Origin: CAVLCC01 sp963661535
GTDB taxonomy: Bacteria; Actinomycetota; Coriobacteriia; Coriobacteriales; CADBOM01
Assembly: GCA_963661535.1 (NCBI GenBank)
Contig: CAVLCC010000012.1
Location: forward strand, 1-45,805
Length of the DNA: 45,805 nucleotides
Direction: 5' to 3'
Shown here one piece after another: positions 16,544 to 24,744 of the stretch. The translations under genes and the position numbers were made by a program. The notes below the pieces were generated by a model that saw only the letters and a program-made list of their open reading frames with translations, was not told the DNA's origin and searched no databases. The number at the start of each line of letters is the position of its first letter. Position 1 is the stretch's first letter.

Positions 16544-18241
16544 CTAGTTCACCTGCTCTGTGCAGTTCACACTAGACTGCTGTTCTAGCATTGTTTTTGC
16601 GTGCTCAAGTGCTGAGTCGTCTGTTGTTCCAGACAACATTCTTGCAATCTCGGATACTCTATCGTCACCGTCAATTGGATTAATAGTTGTTTTGGGTTGC
16701 CCTTGCGCCATCTCTTTTAAAACAAGCAAATGGTTGTTTGCTCGAGCTGCAATCTGCGCTAAGTGTGTAACCACTATTACTTGATGTCTTTTTGATAACT
16801 CCACAAGTTTGGCGGCTACTGCATTTGCGGCTTCTCCTCCAATGCCTGCGTCTATCTCATCAAATACCATAGTTTTTTTAGAAGATTGCATCTCACCCAT
16901 GCACTCAATTGCAAGCATCACACGCGAAAGCTCTCCGCCAGATGCAATTTTAGAAAGAGACCTAGGAGTAAGCCTTGCTCCTGGTGCATACATAAGCTCA
17001 TAGCGTCTAGAGCCTGTGCTGGTCCACGTGTCAAGATCCAGCTCGGTTTGTTTTATCTCAAATTTGCACCCCTGCATTGCAAGTTGCGCAACGCTTGAAG
17101 AGAGTTTTTCGCAAAACTCGCGCCCCAAATTTGTCCTGGCTTCTTCCAAATTGCGTGCGCATACTAACAGATGTTCCTTAGCCTTAGATGTCTCATTTTC
17201 AAGCTGCGCAATTACAGAAGATCCATTATCTAGCGACTCCAAAATTTCTCGCGACTCATTCCATCTATCCAGCATCGCCTCATATGTAGGGCCAAATCTT
17301 CGCACCAATCCATCGAGCTGACCCAAACGATCCATCGCTTTTTCTAAACTTTCTGGATCAAACTCAACATCATCTCTATATTGTCTAAAATCCTGACCCA
17401 AATCTTCTAGCTGCGCAATATTTTCTTCAAGACGCATTGCCAAAGAGTCGAGTTTGGGATCTGTATTGCTTGTGCGTTCTAGCTCCTGCATCACACAAGA
17501 CAACATATCTATAACTCCGCCATCTTTTCTAAGAGCTTCTAGAGCCTGAGCAGCAGACATTGCAAGACTCTCCCCATTTCGCAATATCGGAAGTTTGCTC
17601 TCTAGCTTATCAAGTTCACCCTCGCCAGGGTTTACAGGATCAATCTGGCTACAAACAAATCTAGCTTGTTCTACCTGATACTCAGATGCACTTGCCTTAT
17701 CCCGCGCCTCGTCTAGTGCCGCCTTTGCTTTGCGATATGCATAAAAAGCCTCTTTATATTCAACTCTTAGAGGCTGAATTTTATCTCCTGCCCATCTATC
17801 AAGATACTCAACATGCTTATTTCGAGAAAGCAAATTTTGCTGTTCGTGCTGCCCGTGCAAGTCAACTAGAGGTCCTATTGTTTGCGATAAACCCTTAACA
17901 CTTGCAATCTCATCATTTATATAGCATTTGGAGCGTCCATCTAAAGTGATGCGTCTTTTAACTATTACACCATCTTCTTCAACCGAAAAACCGCTTTGTT
18001 CAATAACAGACCTAGCTTCGCTATCGTCAACAGAAAAAGCTGCTTCTACCAGCGCTTCTTTGCAACCCTCGCGCACTAAACTTGCATCAGATCTAACTCC
18101 AATGGCTAGCTTAATTCCTCCCAAAAGCGCAGACTTTCCAGCTCCGGTTTCACCAGTTAGCACGGTAAACCCTGGACCAAAGTTCATCTGAACTTTCTCA
18201 ATCAATGCAAGATTGTGTATCCTGAGCTCTTCTATCATCAT
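16544..18241 (-). CDS. recN: DNA repair protein RecN
   Basis: 565-residue SMC-like ATPase of double-strand break repair in the cytoplasm. Walker A is GETGAGKS at residues 30-37, a long coiled-coil middle lies at about 150-360, the ABC signature is LSKIASGGELSRVMLA and Walker B is VFDEIDAGIGG near residue 455. The start ATG overlaps the nadK stop codon (ATGA, 4 bp), with GGAG shortly upstream in the nadK end. The length matches the family (about 550-570). Confidence 0.95.
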   Translation of the reverse strand: MMIEELRIHNLALIEKVQMNFGPGFTVLTGETGAGKSALLGGIKLAIGVRSDASLVREGCKEALVEAAFSVDDSEARSVIEQSGFSVEEDGVIVKRRITLDGRSKCYINDEIASVKGLSQTIGPLVDLHGQHEQQNLLSRNKHVEYLDRWAGDKIQPLRVEYKEAFYAYRKAKAALDEARDKASASEYQVEQARFVCSQIDPVNPGEGELDKLESKLPILRNGESLAMSAAQALEALRKDGGVIDMLSCVMQELERTSNTDPKLDSLAMRLEENIAQLEDLGQDFRQYRDDVEFDPESLEKAMDRLGQLDGLVRRFGPTYEAMLDRWNESREILESLDNGSSVIAQLENETSKAKEHLLVCARNLEEARTNLGREFCEKLSSSVAQLAMQGCKFEIKQTELDLDTWTSTGSRRYELMYAPGARLTPRSLSKIASGGELSRVMLAIECMGEMQSSKKTMVFDEIDAGIGGEAANAVAAKLVELSKRHQVIVVTHLAQIAARANNHLLVLKEMAQGQPKTTINPIDGDDRVSEIARMLSGTTDDSALEHAKTMLEQQSSVNCTEQVN

Positions 18242-19095
18242 TGTTCTCCAAAAAATGCGCCCGAAGCACGTCTAACAAAACTAGGCATATCATATCTAAG
18301 CAAAGTCACAGCTTCTTTTCGCACCGTAACACAAATCATAGCAGGACCGCCCTCAACGCAAATGCGCTTGCCATCTGCAAATACACAACACTCTGCATCA
18401 ATTCCTGCATCAGGAACTATGCGAACCTCTTGCTCACTACCCGTTACCATAGCACGCGATATTAAAGAATGTGGAGCTAGAGCAGATACAACCATTCCTT
18501 GCAAAGCTGGAGCCAAAATTGGCCCTCCAGCAGATAGCGAGTATCCGGTCGATCCTGTAGCAGATGCAACTATCACTCCATCTGCTCTCATGTCAGCAAG
18601 TTTGTCACCATCAATCATAACTGTATAGTGAACCAAACGTCCGGAAGCCCCTCGCGTCATAGCAACCTCATTTAAAACAGTGCTGCAATAACTTTCTTGT
18701 GAACCTAGAGCGTCGATCTTAACTTCTAGAGCTGCTCTTTTTTCGCTCTTTAGCTCTCCTTGCAAGGCTGCACCCACAGCATCAACCATTGCCTCGTCGC
18801 TTGCTCCTGTTAAAAATCCAAGTGTTCCAAAATTAAAGCCTAACATTGGAGAGGTGCATTTAAATGCAATCTGAGCAGCCGACAAAATTGTTCCGTCTCC
18901 TCCAAATGTGCAAATTAAATCTGGAGTCCAATCAATGCATTTGAGCGCTGCATCGCTCAACCTGTTGTCTATAACTATGTTTTCTGATTCTATTGTTAGA
19001 GTATCGATTTGCTTGTTTGCGAGCGCCTCTGCAAGCTTGGCGCTGCCTTTAACTCCATGTTCCTTGCCGGTATTTACTACCATCAAAACTCGCAT
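18238..19095 (-). CDS. nadK: NAD kinase
   Basis: 285-residue ATP/polyphosphate-NAD kinase that makes NADP in the cytosol. The diagnostic GGDGT is at residues 65-69, and the second block, DGVIVASATGSTGYSLSAGGPI, is in the C-terminal half. The ATG shares its A-containing TAATG junction with the end of tlyA and its TGA overlaps the recN start, so tlyA-nadK-recN are translated as a coupled set. Confidence 0.95.
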   Translation of the reverse strand: MRVLMVVNTGKEHGVKGSAKLAEALANKQIDTLTIESENIVIDNRLSDAALKCIDWTPDLICTFGGDGTILSAAQIAFKCTSPMLGFNFGTLGFLTGASDEAMVDAVGAALQGELKSEKRAALEVKIDALGSQESYCSTVLNEVAMTRGASGRLVHYTVMIDGDKLADMRADGVIVASATGSTGYSLSAGGPILAPALQGMVVSALAPHSLISRAMVTGSEQEVRIVPDAGIDAECCVFADGKRICVEGGPAMICVTVRKEAVTLLRYDMPSFVRRASGAFFGEQ

Positions 19096-19946
19096 TATCT
19101 AACCCCTATTAGTTCGTGTGCAATTTTTACAACTGCTTCAACGTCAATTTCTTTATTTAGTATTTTATGACATTTTGGTCGTTTATCTTCATATCCTTGT
19201 ATTCCAGCTAAAATAAAAAACTCCAAATTGCCTTTCTTTTTTCCTGGCACTTTTGATGGTGTCAAGCCCAAAGGCTCAAATCCACAACTATCTAGTGCGT
19301 CTAACATATTGTTTAATACATTTATATGCTCTAAAGGTTTCCTAATTGTGCCCCCATTTTCAACCAAATTCTTACCAATTTCAAACTGAGGTTTAACCAT
19401 AATTAAAACAAACCCGCTTCTTTTCAGGATTGTGTTAAATATTGGGAGAACTTGTGCAAGAGAAATAAACGATAGATCCGCGACCAAAAGATCGAATGGT
19501 CCGCCTAGCAAATCACTACTAACATCCTTGATATTTGTGCGATCAAATACTACAACTCGATTGTTATTTCTAAGCAACCAAGCCAGTTGAGAATGTGCCA
19601 CATCCACTGCGGCAACTCTAGCAGCTCCATTTTGTAGCAGGCAGTCTGTAAAACCACCCGTAGAGGCTCCTACGTCCACGCAATTTTGCCCATTAGGATT
19701 GTATCCAAAGTCCAAAAGTGCACCTGCGAGTTTGTCACCTCCACGGGAGACAAACTTTGACTTTTTCTTTGCATTTAGCTTGGAAGTAACGGGGATTTTT
19801 TGTGAGGGACTCAAAATTTGAACATCGGGACTACTGATCTCGCCTGCAAAACATGCACGCTTTGCCTCATCAATATCGTTAAACACACCGTGCAATACCA
19901 AAAGCTCATCTACACGCTTGGTTTTAACGGATTTGCCTTTGGACAT
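19095..19946 (-). CDS. tlyA: TlyA-family rRNA 2'-O-methyltransferase / hemolysin-like protein
   Basis: 283-residue S4-domain plus FtsJ-like methyltransferase. In mycobacteria TlyA methylates 16S and 23S rRNA and determines capreomycin sensitivity; that activity is inferred here. The S4 region covers about residues 8-68; FVSRGGDKLAGALLDF, the SAM-binding VDVGASTGGFTDC, VADLSF and MVKPQFE supply the Lys-Asp-Lys-Glu set. The start is ATG at 19946 with AAAAGGG about 11 nt upstream. The preceding 80-bp leader is unusually A-rich, with repeated GCAAAAA units. It is first in the coupled tlyA-nadK-recN group. Confidence 0.9.
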   Translation of the reverse strand: MSKGKSVKTKRVDELLVLHGVFNDIDEAKRACFAGEISSPDVQILSPSQKIPVTSKLNAKKKSKFVSRGGDKLAGALLDFGYNPNGQNCVDVGASTGGFTDCLLQNGAARVAAVDVAHSQLAWLLRNNNRVVVFDRTNIKDVSSDLLGGPFDLLVADLSFISLAQVLPIFNTILKRSGFVLIMVKPQFEIGKNLVENGGTIRKPLEHINVLNNMLDALDSCGFEPLGLTPSKVPGKKKGNLEFFILAGIQGYEDKRPKCHKILNKEIDVEAVVKIAHELIGVR

Positions 19947-20026
19947 TAAGTAGAGCCCTTTTCTGCTTTTTTGCTTTGTGTTTTTTGCTTCCTTGTTTTT
20001 GCGCTTTTTGCTAACGCCTACAAACT
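19947..20026 (-). other. A-rich leader with repeated GCAAAAA units upstream of tlyA
   Basis: Read on the minus strand, the 80-bp gap between dxs and tlyA holds about five copies of GCAAAAA or near variants. A slippage-prone repeat or a translation-enhancing unstructured leader is possible; no promoter boxes are convincing. Confidence 0.35.
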
Positions 20027-21991
20027 TTAACTGTCTGCACTCTCACTAAGATGATTTTTGATAGTTAAAGCAATTTGTGCAGGTTGCAAGCCCAAACTCT
20101 CAAACAAATCATCTTCACATCCATGTGCAACAAATTCGTCTGGAACTCCCAAATGCACAACAGGAGGCACACTCTGCGCAGATGTTTTGCGTGTCTTGGT
20201 TCCCATATAATCAAGCACAGCGCTAGCAAAACCACCCTCAACTGTGCCATCTTCTATGGTGACCACAAGGCGAGTTTGGCATGCCTTGTCTATCGCTTCT
20301 GTATCAATGGGCTTAACCCAACGCATATCATATACGCACGCATTTATGCCGCAGGCTTCTAGCGTGTCTGCCGCCTCTAGCGCATAAGACACCATTCTGC
20401 CAACTGCCAAAATTGCAACATCTGTGCCTTCTTTTCGCAAAACTGCGCGCCCGTGTTCCCAAGGTTGTTCCGTGCCATCTGGCTCATATATCTCACGCGA
20501 CTTGCGCGGATACCTAATAGCCACAGGCCCATCTATATGATGTATTGCAGTCTCAAAAGCTCCAGCTAGTTCTTCTGTTGTAGATGGTGCAAGAATTGTC
20601 ATATTTGGAATTAGGCGCAAGTATGCCATATCAAAAAGTCCATGGTGAGTAGCGCCATCTCGACCAACAATTCCTGCCCTATCAAGACACATAACAACGT
20701 GCAAGTTTGGCAGGGCAATGTTTGTAACAATTTGGTCAAATGCACGCTGCATAAATGTAGAATATACGGCTAGAACTGGAGTTTTGCCCTCAATAGCAAG
20801 ACCGGCTGCCATAGCAGCGGCATGCTCCTCTGCAATACCCACATCAAAAAGTCTGTCTGGAAATTCGTCGCCAAACTCCACGAGCCCAGTTCCGTCAACC
20901 ATTGCAGCACTTAGTGCAACCAAGTTTTTGTTGCGTTTACCCTCTGCAACCATAAGCTTAGAAAAAACTTTTGTAAACCCAGATGAGCCAAAGCAGTTAT
21001 GCACTTCTCCTGTGTCAAGCTCAAATGCTGCAACTCCATGAAACTTGCGGGGGTTTTGCTCCGCTAAAGAGTAGCCCTTACCCTTGGTTGTAACTGCATG
21101 AATTAAAACTGGACCCTTATGGTTGCGAGCCGCTTGCATTGCATCTTCAAGTGCCGCTATATCGTGTCCATCGATTGGACCTATATATGTGATAGACATA
21201 TCCTCAAAAAGCGTGCCACTTAGCACCATTCGTTTTACAGACTGCTTTACAGTGCTTGCAAATTCTGCTGCATTATGACCCAAATCTCCAAGTGAATTAA
21301 CATGCTTTTTAACCATGTTGCGCGTGTCAATATATTTTTTGCTCAGCCTGATTTTGCCTAAGTAAAGCGACATGGCACCAACGTTTTTTGAGATAGACAT
21401 CTCGTTGTCGTTTAGGATTATTGTGATGTTATCGCCATCTTCGCCAATTTTGTTTAGAGCCTCAAATGCCATTCCACCAGAAATTGATGCATCGCCTATT
21501 AAGACAGCAACATTTCCATCGTCTTTTGTTAGTTTTTTGGCGCAGGCAATTCCATAAGCTACAGAAAGCGAATCTGAGGCATGACCAGAATCATAAGTAT
21601 CATATTTGCTCTCGACTCTTCTTGGAAAGCCTCCGATTCCACCAAATTGTCTAAAAGTAGAAAGCTTATCTAGCCTGCCTGTTAGTAGCTTGTGAGCTAG
21701 AGCTTGGTGACCAACGTCAAATAAAAGTCTATCTGAGCTTTCACCAAAGACTCTATGCATTGCAATAATTATTTCTACTGCACCCAAGCTCGAAGCAAGG
21801 TGCCCCCCATTTAGGTGAGTAACCTCTAGAATAGTCGCTCTAATTTCAGAAGCGAGGCATATAAGCTGGTCATAAGTTAGGCTTTGAAGATCGCGTGGAT
21901 CTTTTATAGATGAAAGCAAAAATGTATCATCACAGGCGCACTCTGAGCTTTTTTGCTCTTCAACTTTTTGTATGTTTGCGTCTGTGCTCAT
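20027..21991 (-). CDS. dxs: 1-deoxy-D-xylulose-5-phosphate synthase
   Basis: 654-residue thiamin-diphosphate enzyme that condenses pyruvate with glyceraldehyde 3-phosphate, the first step of the methylerythritol phosphate isoprenoid pathway. Visible parts: GHQALAHKLLTGR; the ThDP/Mg motif region IGDASISGGMAFEALN to LNDNEMS; YIGPIDGHD; the pyrimidine-domain DVGIAEEHAAAMAAGLA; and DRAGIVGRDGATHHG. GGAG stands before the ATG. The usual GDGA of the ThDP motif is GDAS here, which keeps the metal-binding Asp. It lies between xseB (54 bp upstream) and tlyA. Confidence 0.95.
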   Translation of the reverse strand: MSTDANIQKVEEQKSSECACDDTFLLSSIKDPRDLQSLTYDQLICLASEIRATILEVTHLNGGHLASSLGAVEIIIAMHRVFGESSDRLLFDVGHQALAHKLLTGRLDKLSTFRQFGGIGGFPRRVESKYDTYDSGHASDSLSVAYGIACAKKLTKDDGNVAVLIGDASISGGMAFEALNKIGEDGDNITIILNDNEMSISKNVGAMSLYLGKIRLSKKYIDTRNMVKKHVNSLGDLGHNAAEFASTVKQSVKRMVLSGTLFEDMSITYIGPIDGHDIAALEDAMQAARNHKGPVLIHAVTTKGKGYSLAEQNPRKFHGVAAFELDTGEVHNCFGSSGFTKVFSKLMVAEGKRNKNLVALSAAMVDGTGLVEFGDEFPDRLFDVGIAEEHAAAMAAGLAIEGKTPVLAVYSTFMQRAFDQIVTNIALPNLHVVMCLDRAGIVGRDGATHHGLFDMAYLRLIPNMTILAPSTTEELAGAFETAIHHIDGPVAIRYPRKSREIYEPDGTEQPWEHGRAVLRKEGTDVAILAVGRMVSYALEAADTLEACGINACVYDMRWVKPIDTEAIDKACQTRLVVTIEDGTVEGGFASAVLDYMGTKTRKTSAQSVPPVVHLGVPDEFVAHGCEDDLFESLGLQPAQIALTIKNHLSESADS

Positions 21992-22045
21992 TAGTTCTTC
22001 TCCGTGTTTATCCTTTATTTTTAGATGCGTCCTAGTTATGCACTA

Positions 22046-22327
22046 TCACATGTTGTGATCTGCAACGTCTTCATCAGAAGCAGCATCGGCGGTATTTTCT
22101 GCAACCTCATCACTTGCCGCCGCATCTTTTGCGCTATTAAAAGCCTCAATTTCTTCTAGAGAAAAATCCGCCCTATCTATCAAATCTGCGCAGTTATTAC
22201 CAATTCTGATGGCCTCTTCGTATAAGTCAAGAGCTTTTTCTAGTGGCAAGTCTTTTGCACGCACTTGTTCAATAATCTTATCGAGACTATTTTTAGCAGA
22301 TAAATATGTATTTTTCTTCTCGATCAT
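22046..22327 (-). CDS. xseB: Exodeoxyribonuclease VII small subunit
   Basis: 93-residue protein. The first 65 residues match XseB, a small helical hairpin that binds the large subunit XseA (SLDKIIEQVRAKDLPLEKALDLYEEAIRIG). The last 27 residues are an acidic Ala/Asp/Glu tail resembling the tail of the neighbouring nusB product. GAGAG lies upstream of the ATG. In related genomes xseA normally precedes xseB, but here only 73 bp separate nusB from xseB and no xseA remnant is visible. Confidence 0.88.
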   Translation of the reverse strand: MIEKKNTYLSAKNSLDKIIEQVRAKDLPLEKALDLYEEAIRIGNNCADLIDRADFSLEEIEAFNSAKDAAASDEVAENTADAASDEDVADHNM

Positions 22328-22400
22328 CTATATACTCTCAAAAAATTTTTACAAATGCAACACTATCTTGCACTACACATTTTGCACTACTTATCTCGCG

Positions 22401-22919
22401 CTATTTTTCGCAATCTATTGCAGTCTCATCGCTATCCGTGGCTGCCATGTCGCCATCTTCTGCAGTCTCATCACTATCTGGAGATTTAGAACCTTCTATC
22501 CCACTAGCTAGAGTTCCCAAAACTCCATTGATAAAACGAAATGAATCATCCTCGCCACCAAAGTCTTGAGCAAGTTCTACCGCCTCATTTATTGCAACGC
22601 CAGATGGAATGTCGTCTCTATACATGAGCTCAAAAACAGCTATGCGCAAAATCGAACGATCAGTTGAAGGCATGCGAGATAGCGCCCAATTTTGAGATAC
22701 GCTCTCAATAGCACTATCTATTTGAGATTGGTTTTTGTTAACCCCCTCATATATCTCACATGCATATTGATCTGGAATGGTGTCATCCATTACGGGTGCT
22801 ATTTCTTCATTTTCTTCTACGCCAGCATATTGCGCGAAGTCTTTTGCAAATAGCATCTGTAAAGCCTGACGCCTTGCGCGAGTTCGTTGTTCTCCTATTT
22901 CAGAACGCTTTGCAGCCAC
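22401..22919 (-). CDS. nusB: Transcription antitermination factor NusB
   Basis: 172-residue all-helical NusB, which with NusE binds boxA RNA for rRNA antitermination. The core (ARRQALQMLFAKDFAQ through VAINEAVELAQDFGGEDDSFRFINGVLG) covers about residues 15-140; the C-terminal 30 residues are an acidic tail in which a 17-bp DNA unit is repeated (22420-22436 and 22462-22478). A GTG at 22925 overlaps the Asp23 stop codon but sits only 2 nt from GAGGAG. The GTG at 22919 has proper 8-nt spacing, so I choose it. Confidence 0.9.
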   Translation of the reverse strand: MAAKRSEIGEQRTRARRQALQMLFAKDFAQYAGVEENEEIAPVMDDTIPDQYACEIYEGVNKNQSQIDSAIESVSQNWALSRMPSTDRSILRIAVFELMYRDDIPSGVAINEAVELAQDFGGEDDSFRFINGVLGTLASGIEGSKSPDSDETAEDGDMAATDSDETAIDCEK

Positions 22920-22924
22920 TTGCA

Positions 22925-23326
22925 CTACTCCTCAAAGCGAATCGCAGTAACATAAACATTTATGGCATCAATCGTAAGTCCCATTTGAGACTCCAAAGCA
23001 TCAGCCACGCAAATGCGAATTCCATCTACTATATCTTGGAGTTTATATCCATAATAAATTTGAATTCTAATATCTAGAACAATATGCCCACCATCGCGTG
23101 CTACTGCAACGCCATTATCGTTAGAGTTGCGCGACAAAATTGATGTAAACCTGCTTTCAATTTTGGGTCCACCAACCTCAGCAACTCCAGGCACTCCATA
23201 TACAGCACGCACAATCATGGTCTCAATAGCACCAGGTGCAATGCCTAGGTGTGCAACTGTTGTAGGACATGCATTTTCTGGCCTTGGATATATGCCATCT
23301 ATGTTTGATTTAAGAGCGTTTTTCAT
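22925..23326 (-). CDS. Asp23/Gls24 family envelope stress response protein
   Basis: 133-residue Asp23 (DUF322) family protein. It carries the typical pattern IAPGAIETMIVRAVYGVPGV, GVAVARDGGHIVLDIRIQIYYG and IVDGIRICVADALESQMGL. Family members are small membrane-associated or cytosolic proteins linked to alkaline shock and cell-envelope homeostasis. AGGAG lies about 7 nt before the ATG. It is directly upstream of nusB, the usual position in Firmicutes and Actinomycetota. Confidence 0.88.
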   Translation of the reverse strand: MKNALKSNIDGIYPRPENACPTTVAHLGIAPGAIETMIVRAVYGVPGVAEVGGPKIESRFTSILSRNSNDNGVAVARDGGHIVLDIRIQIYYGYKLQDIVDGIRICVADALESQMGLTIDAINVYVTAIRFEE

Positions 23327-23400
23327 TCCACTCTCCTAACATTCTTACTGGCTGGCACATTAGAAAACAACCTCAAGCCTAGCACCAGCCTAAACAAAAA

Positions 23401-24741
23401 TTAAAACTCTTTTTCCAAAAAGTCTGTATAAACCTCGCCCTTACAAAACGTGGCATTTTCAACCACCTCTTGATGAAACGAAGTCGTTGTCTTTATGCCC
23501 TCAATTTGAACCTCGCCTAAGGCTCGCCTTGCTCTATCAATAGCTTCTGCTCTATCAGACCCCCACACTACTAATTTAGCAAGCATTGAGTCGTAATATG
23601 GAGAAACCGTATAACCTTCATATATTGCAGTATCGATGCGAACTCCAGGACCTGCTGGCATCCTTAGTTTAGTGATAGTGCCTGGGCATGGTCTAAAGTC
23701 GTTATCAGGGTCTTCTGCGTTAATCCTAAACTCAATCGCATGACCAAAAGGTGAAATTGGAGCCCTGTCTTTGCATGTCATCTCTTCGCCAGCTGCAATT
23801 CTAATTTGCTCCTTAATAATATCTATGCCGCAAATCTGCTCAGACACACCATGCTCTACCTGAACTCTTGCATTCATCTCCATAAAATAAAAGCTGTTGT
23901 CTACATCGAGCAAAAATTCCACTGTTCCAGCATTTGTGTAGCCACTTGCCCTAACCATTCTTAGAGCAGTCTCACCCATCTCTTGGCGAAGTTCCTCACT
24001 AAGTGCAGGAGATGGAGCTTCTTCTATAAGTTTTTGGTGACGACGCTGTATGGAGCAATCTCTTTCGCAAAGATGTATTGCATTGCCATGCGTATCGGCT
24101 AGAACTTGAATTTCAACATGACGAGGGCGCAAGATTAGCTTTTCGATATAAACATCGCCATTGCCAAAGGCTTGCAAAGCCTCATTTTTTGCCATGTCAA
24201 AAGCAGTTTGCATCTCGCTTTTATCCATGACCTCGCGCATACCCTTGCCGCCGCCTCCAGCGCTGGCCTTAACCAAAACTGGATAGCCAACTTGCTCAGC
24301 AAAAGCTAGGGCATCTTCTACATTTTCTACTACGCCATCGCTTCCAGGAACCGTTGGGACATCTGCTTTTTGTGCAGTCTCTTTGGCATTAGACTTGTTG
24401 CCCAAGGCGTCCATAACATCTGGGTTAGGTCCAATAAAAACAATGTCATTGTCTATACAAGCTCTGGCAAAGTCAGAATTTTCTGCCAAAAATCCATACC
24501 CTGGGTGTATAGCTTGGGCTCTAGAAATTTCTGCAGCTCCAATTATGGCTTGCATATTAAGGTATGACTTTGTGCTTTGAGCAGGTCCTATACATACTGC
24601 CTCGTCTGCCATACGAACTGCTTCGCTTGTTGCATCCGCTTCTGAATAAACAACTACAGTTTTAACATTTAGCTCACGAGCAGCGCGAATAACTCTTATT
24701 GCAACCTCGCCTCTATTGGCTATAAGGATCTTGTCAAACAT
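23401..24741 (-). CDS. accC: Biotin carboxylase subunit
   Basis: 446-residue ATP-grasp biotin carboxylase that carboxylates the biotin of a BCCP domain with bicarbonate and ATP. It has the preATP-grasp domain (FDKILIANRGEVAIRVIRAARE), the Gly-rich loop VKASAGGGGKGMREV near residue 160, MEMNARVQVEHGVSEQ near 290 and the C-terminal biotin-carboxylase fold. It starts 3 bp after the stop codon of the carboxyltransferase-BCCP gene, so the two are very probably one enzyme, a two-subunit pyruvate carboxylase. Service to an acetyl-CoA carboxylase is also possible; no accA/accD is in the window. Confidence 0.92.
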   Translation of the reverse strand: MFDKILIANRGEVAIRVIRAARELNVKTVVVYSEADATSEAVRMADEAVCIGPAQSTKSYLNMQAIIGAAEISRAQAIHPGYGFLAENSDFARACIDNDIVFIGPNPDVMDALGNKSNAKETAQKADVPTVPGSDGVVENVEDALAFAEQVGYPVLVKASAGGGGKGMREVMDKSEMQTAFDMAKNEALQAFGNGDVYIEKLILRPRHVEIQVLADTHGNAIHLCERDCSIQRRHQKLIEEAPSPALSEELRQEMGETALRMVRASGYTNAGTVEFLLDVDNSFYFMEMNARVQVEHGVSEQICGIDIIKEQIRIAAGEEMTCKDRAPISPFGHAIEFRINAEDPDNDFRPCPGTITKLRMPAGPGVRIDTAIYEGYTVSPYYDSMLAKLVVWGSDRAEAIDRARRALGEVQIEGIKTTTSFHQEVVENATFCKGEVYTDFLEKEF

Positions 24742-24744
24742 TTT

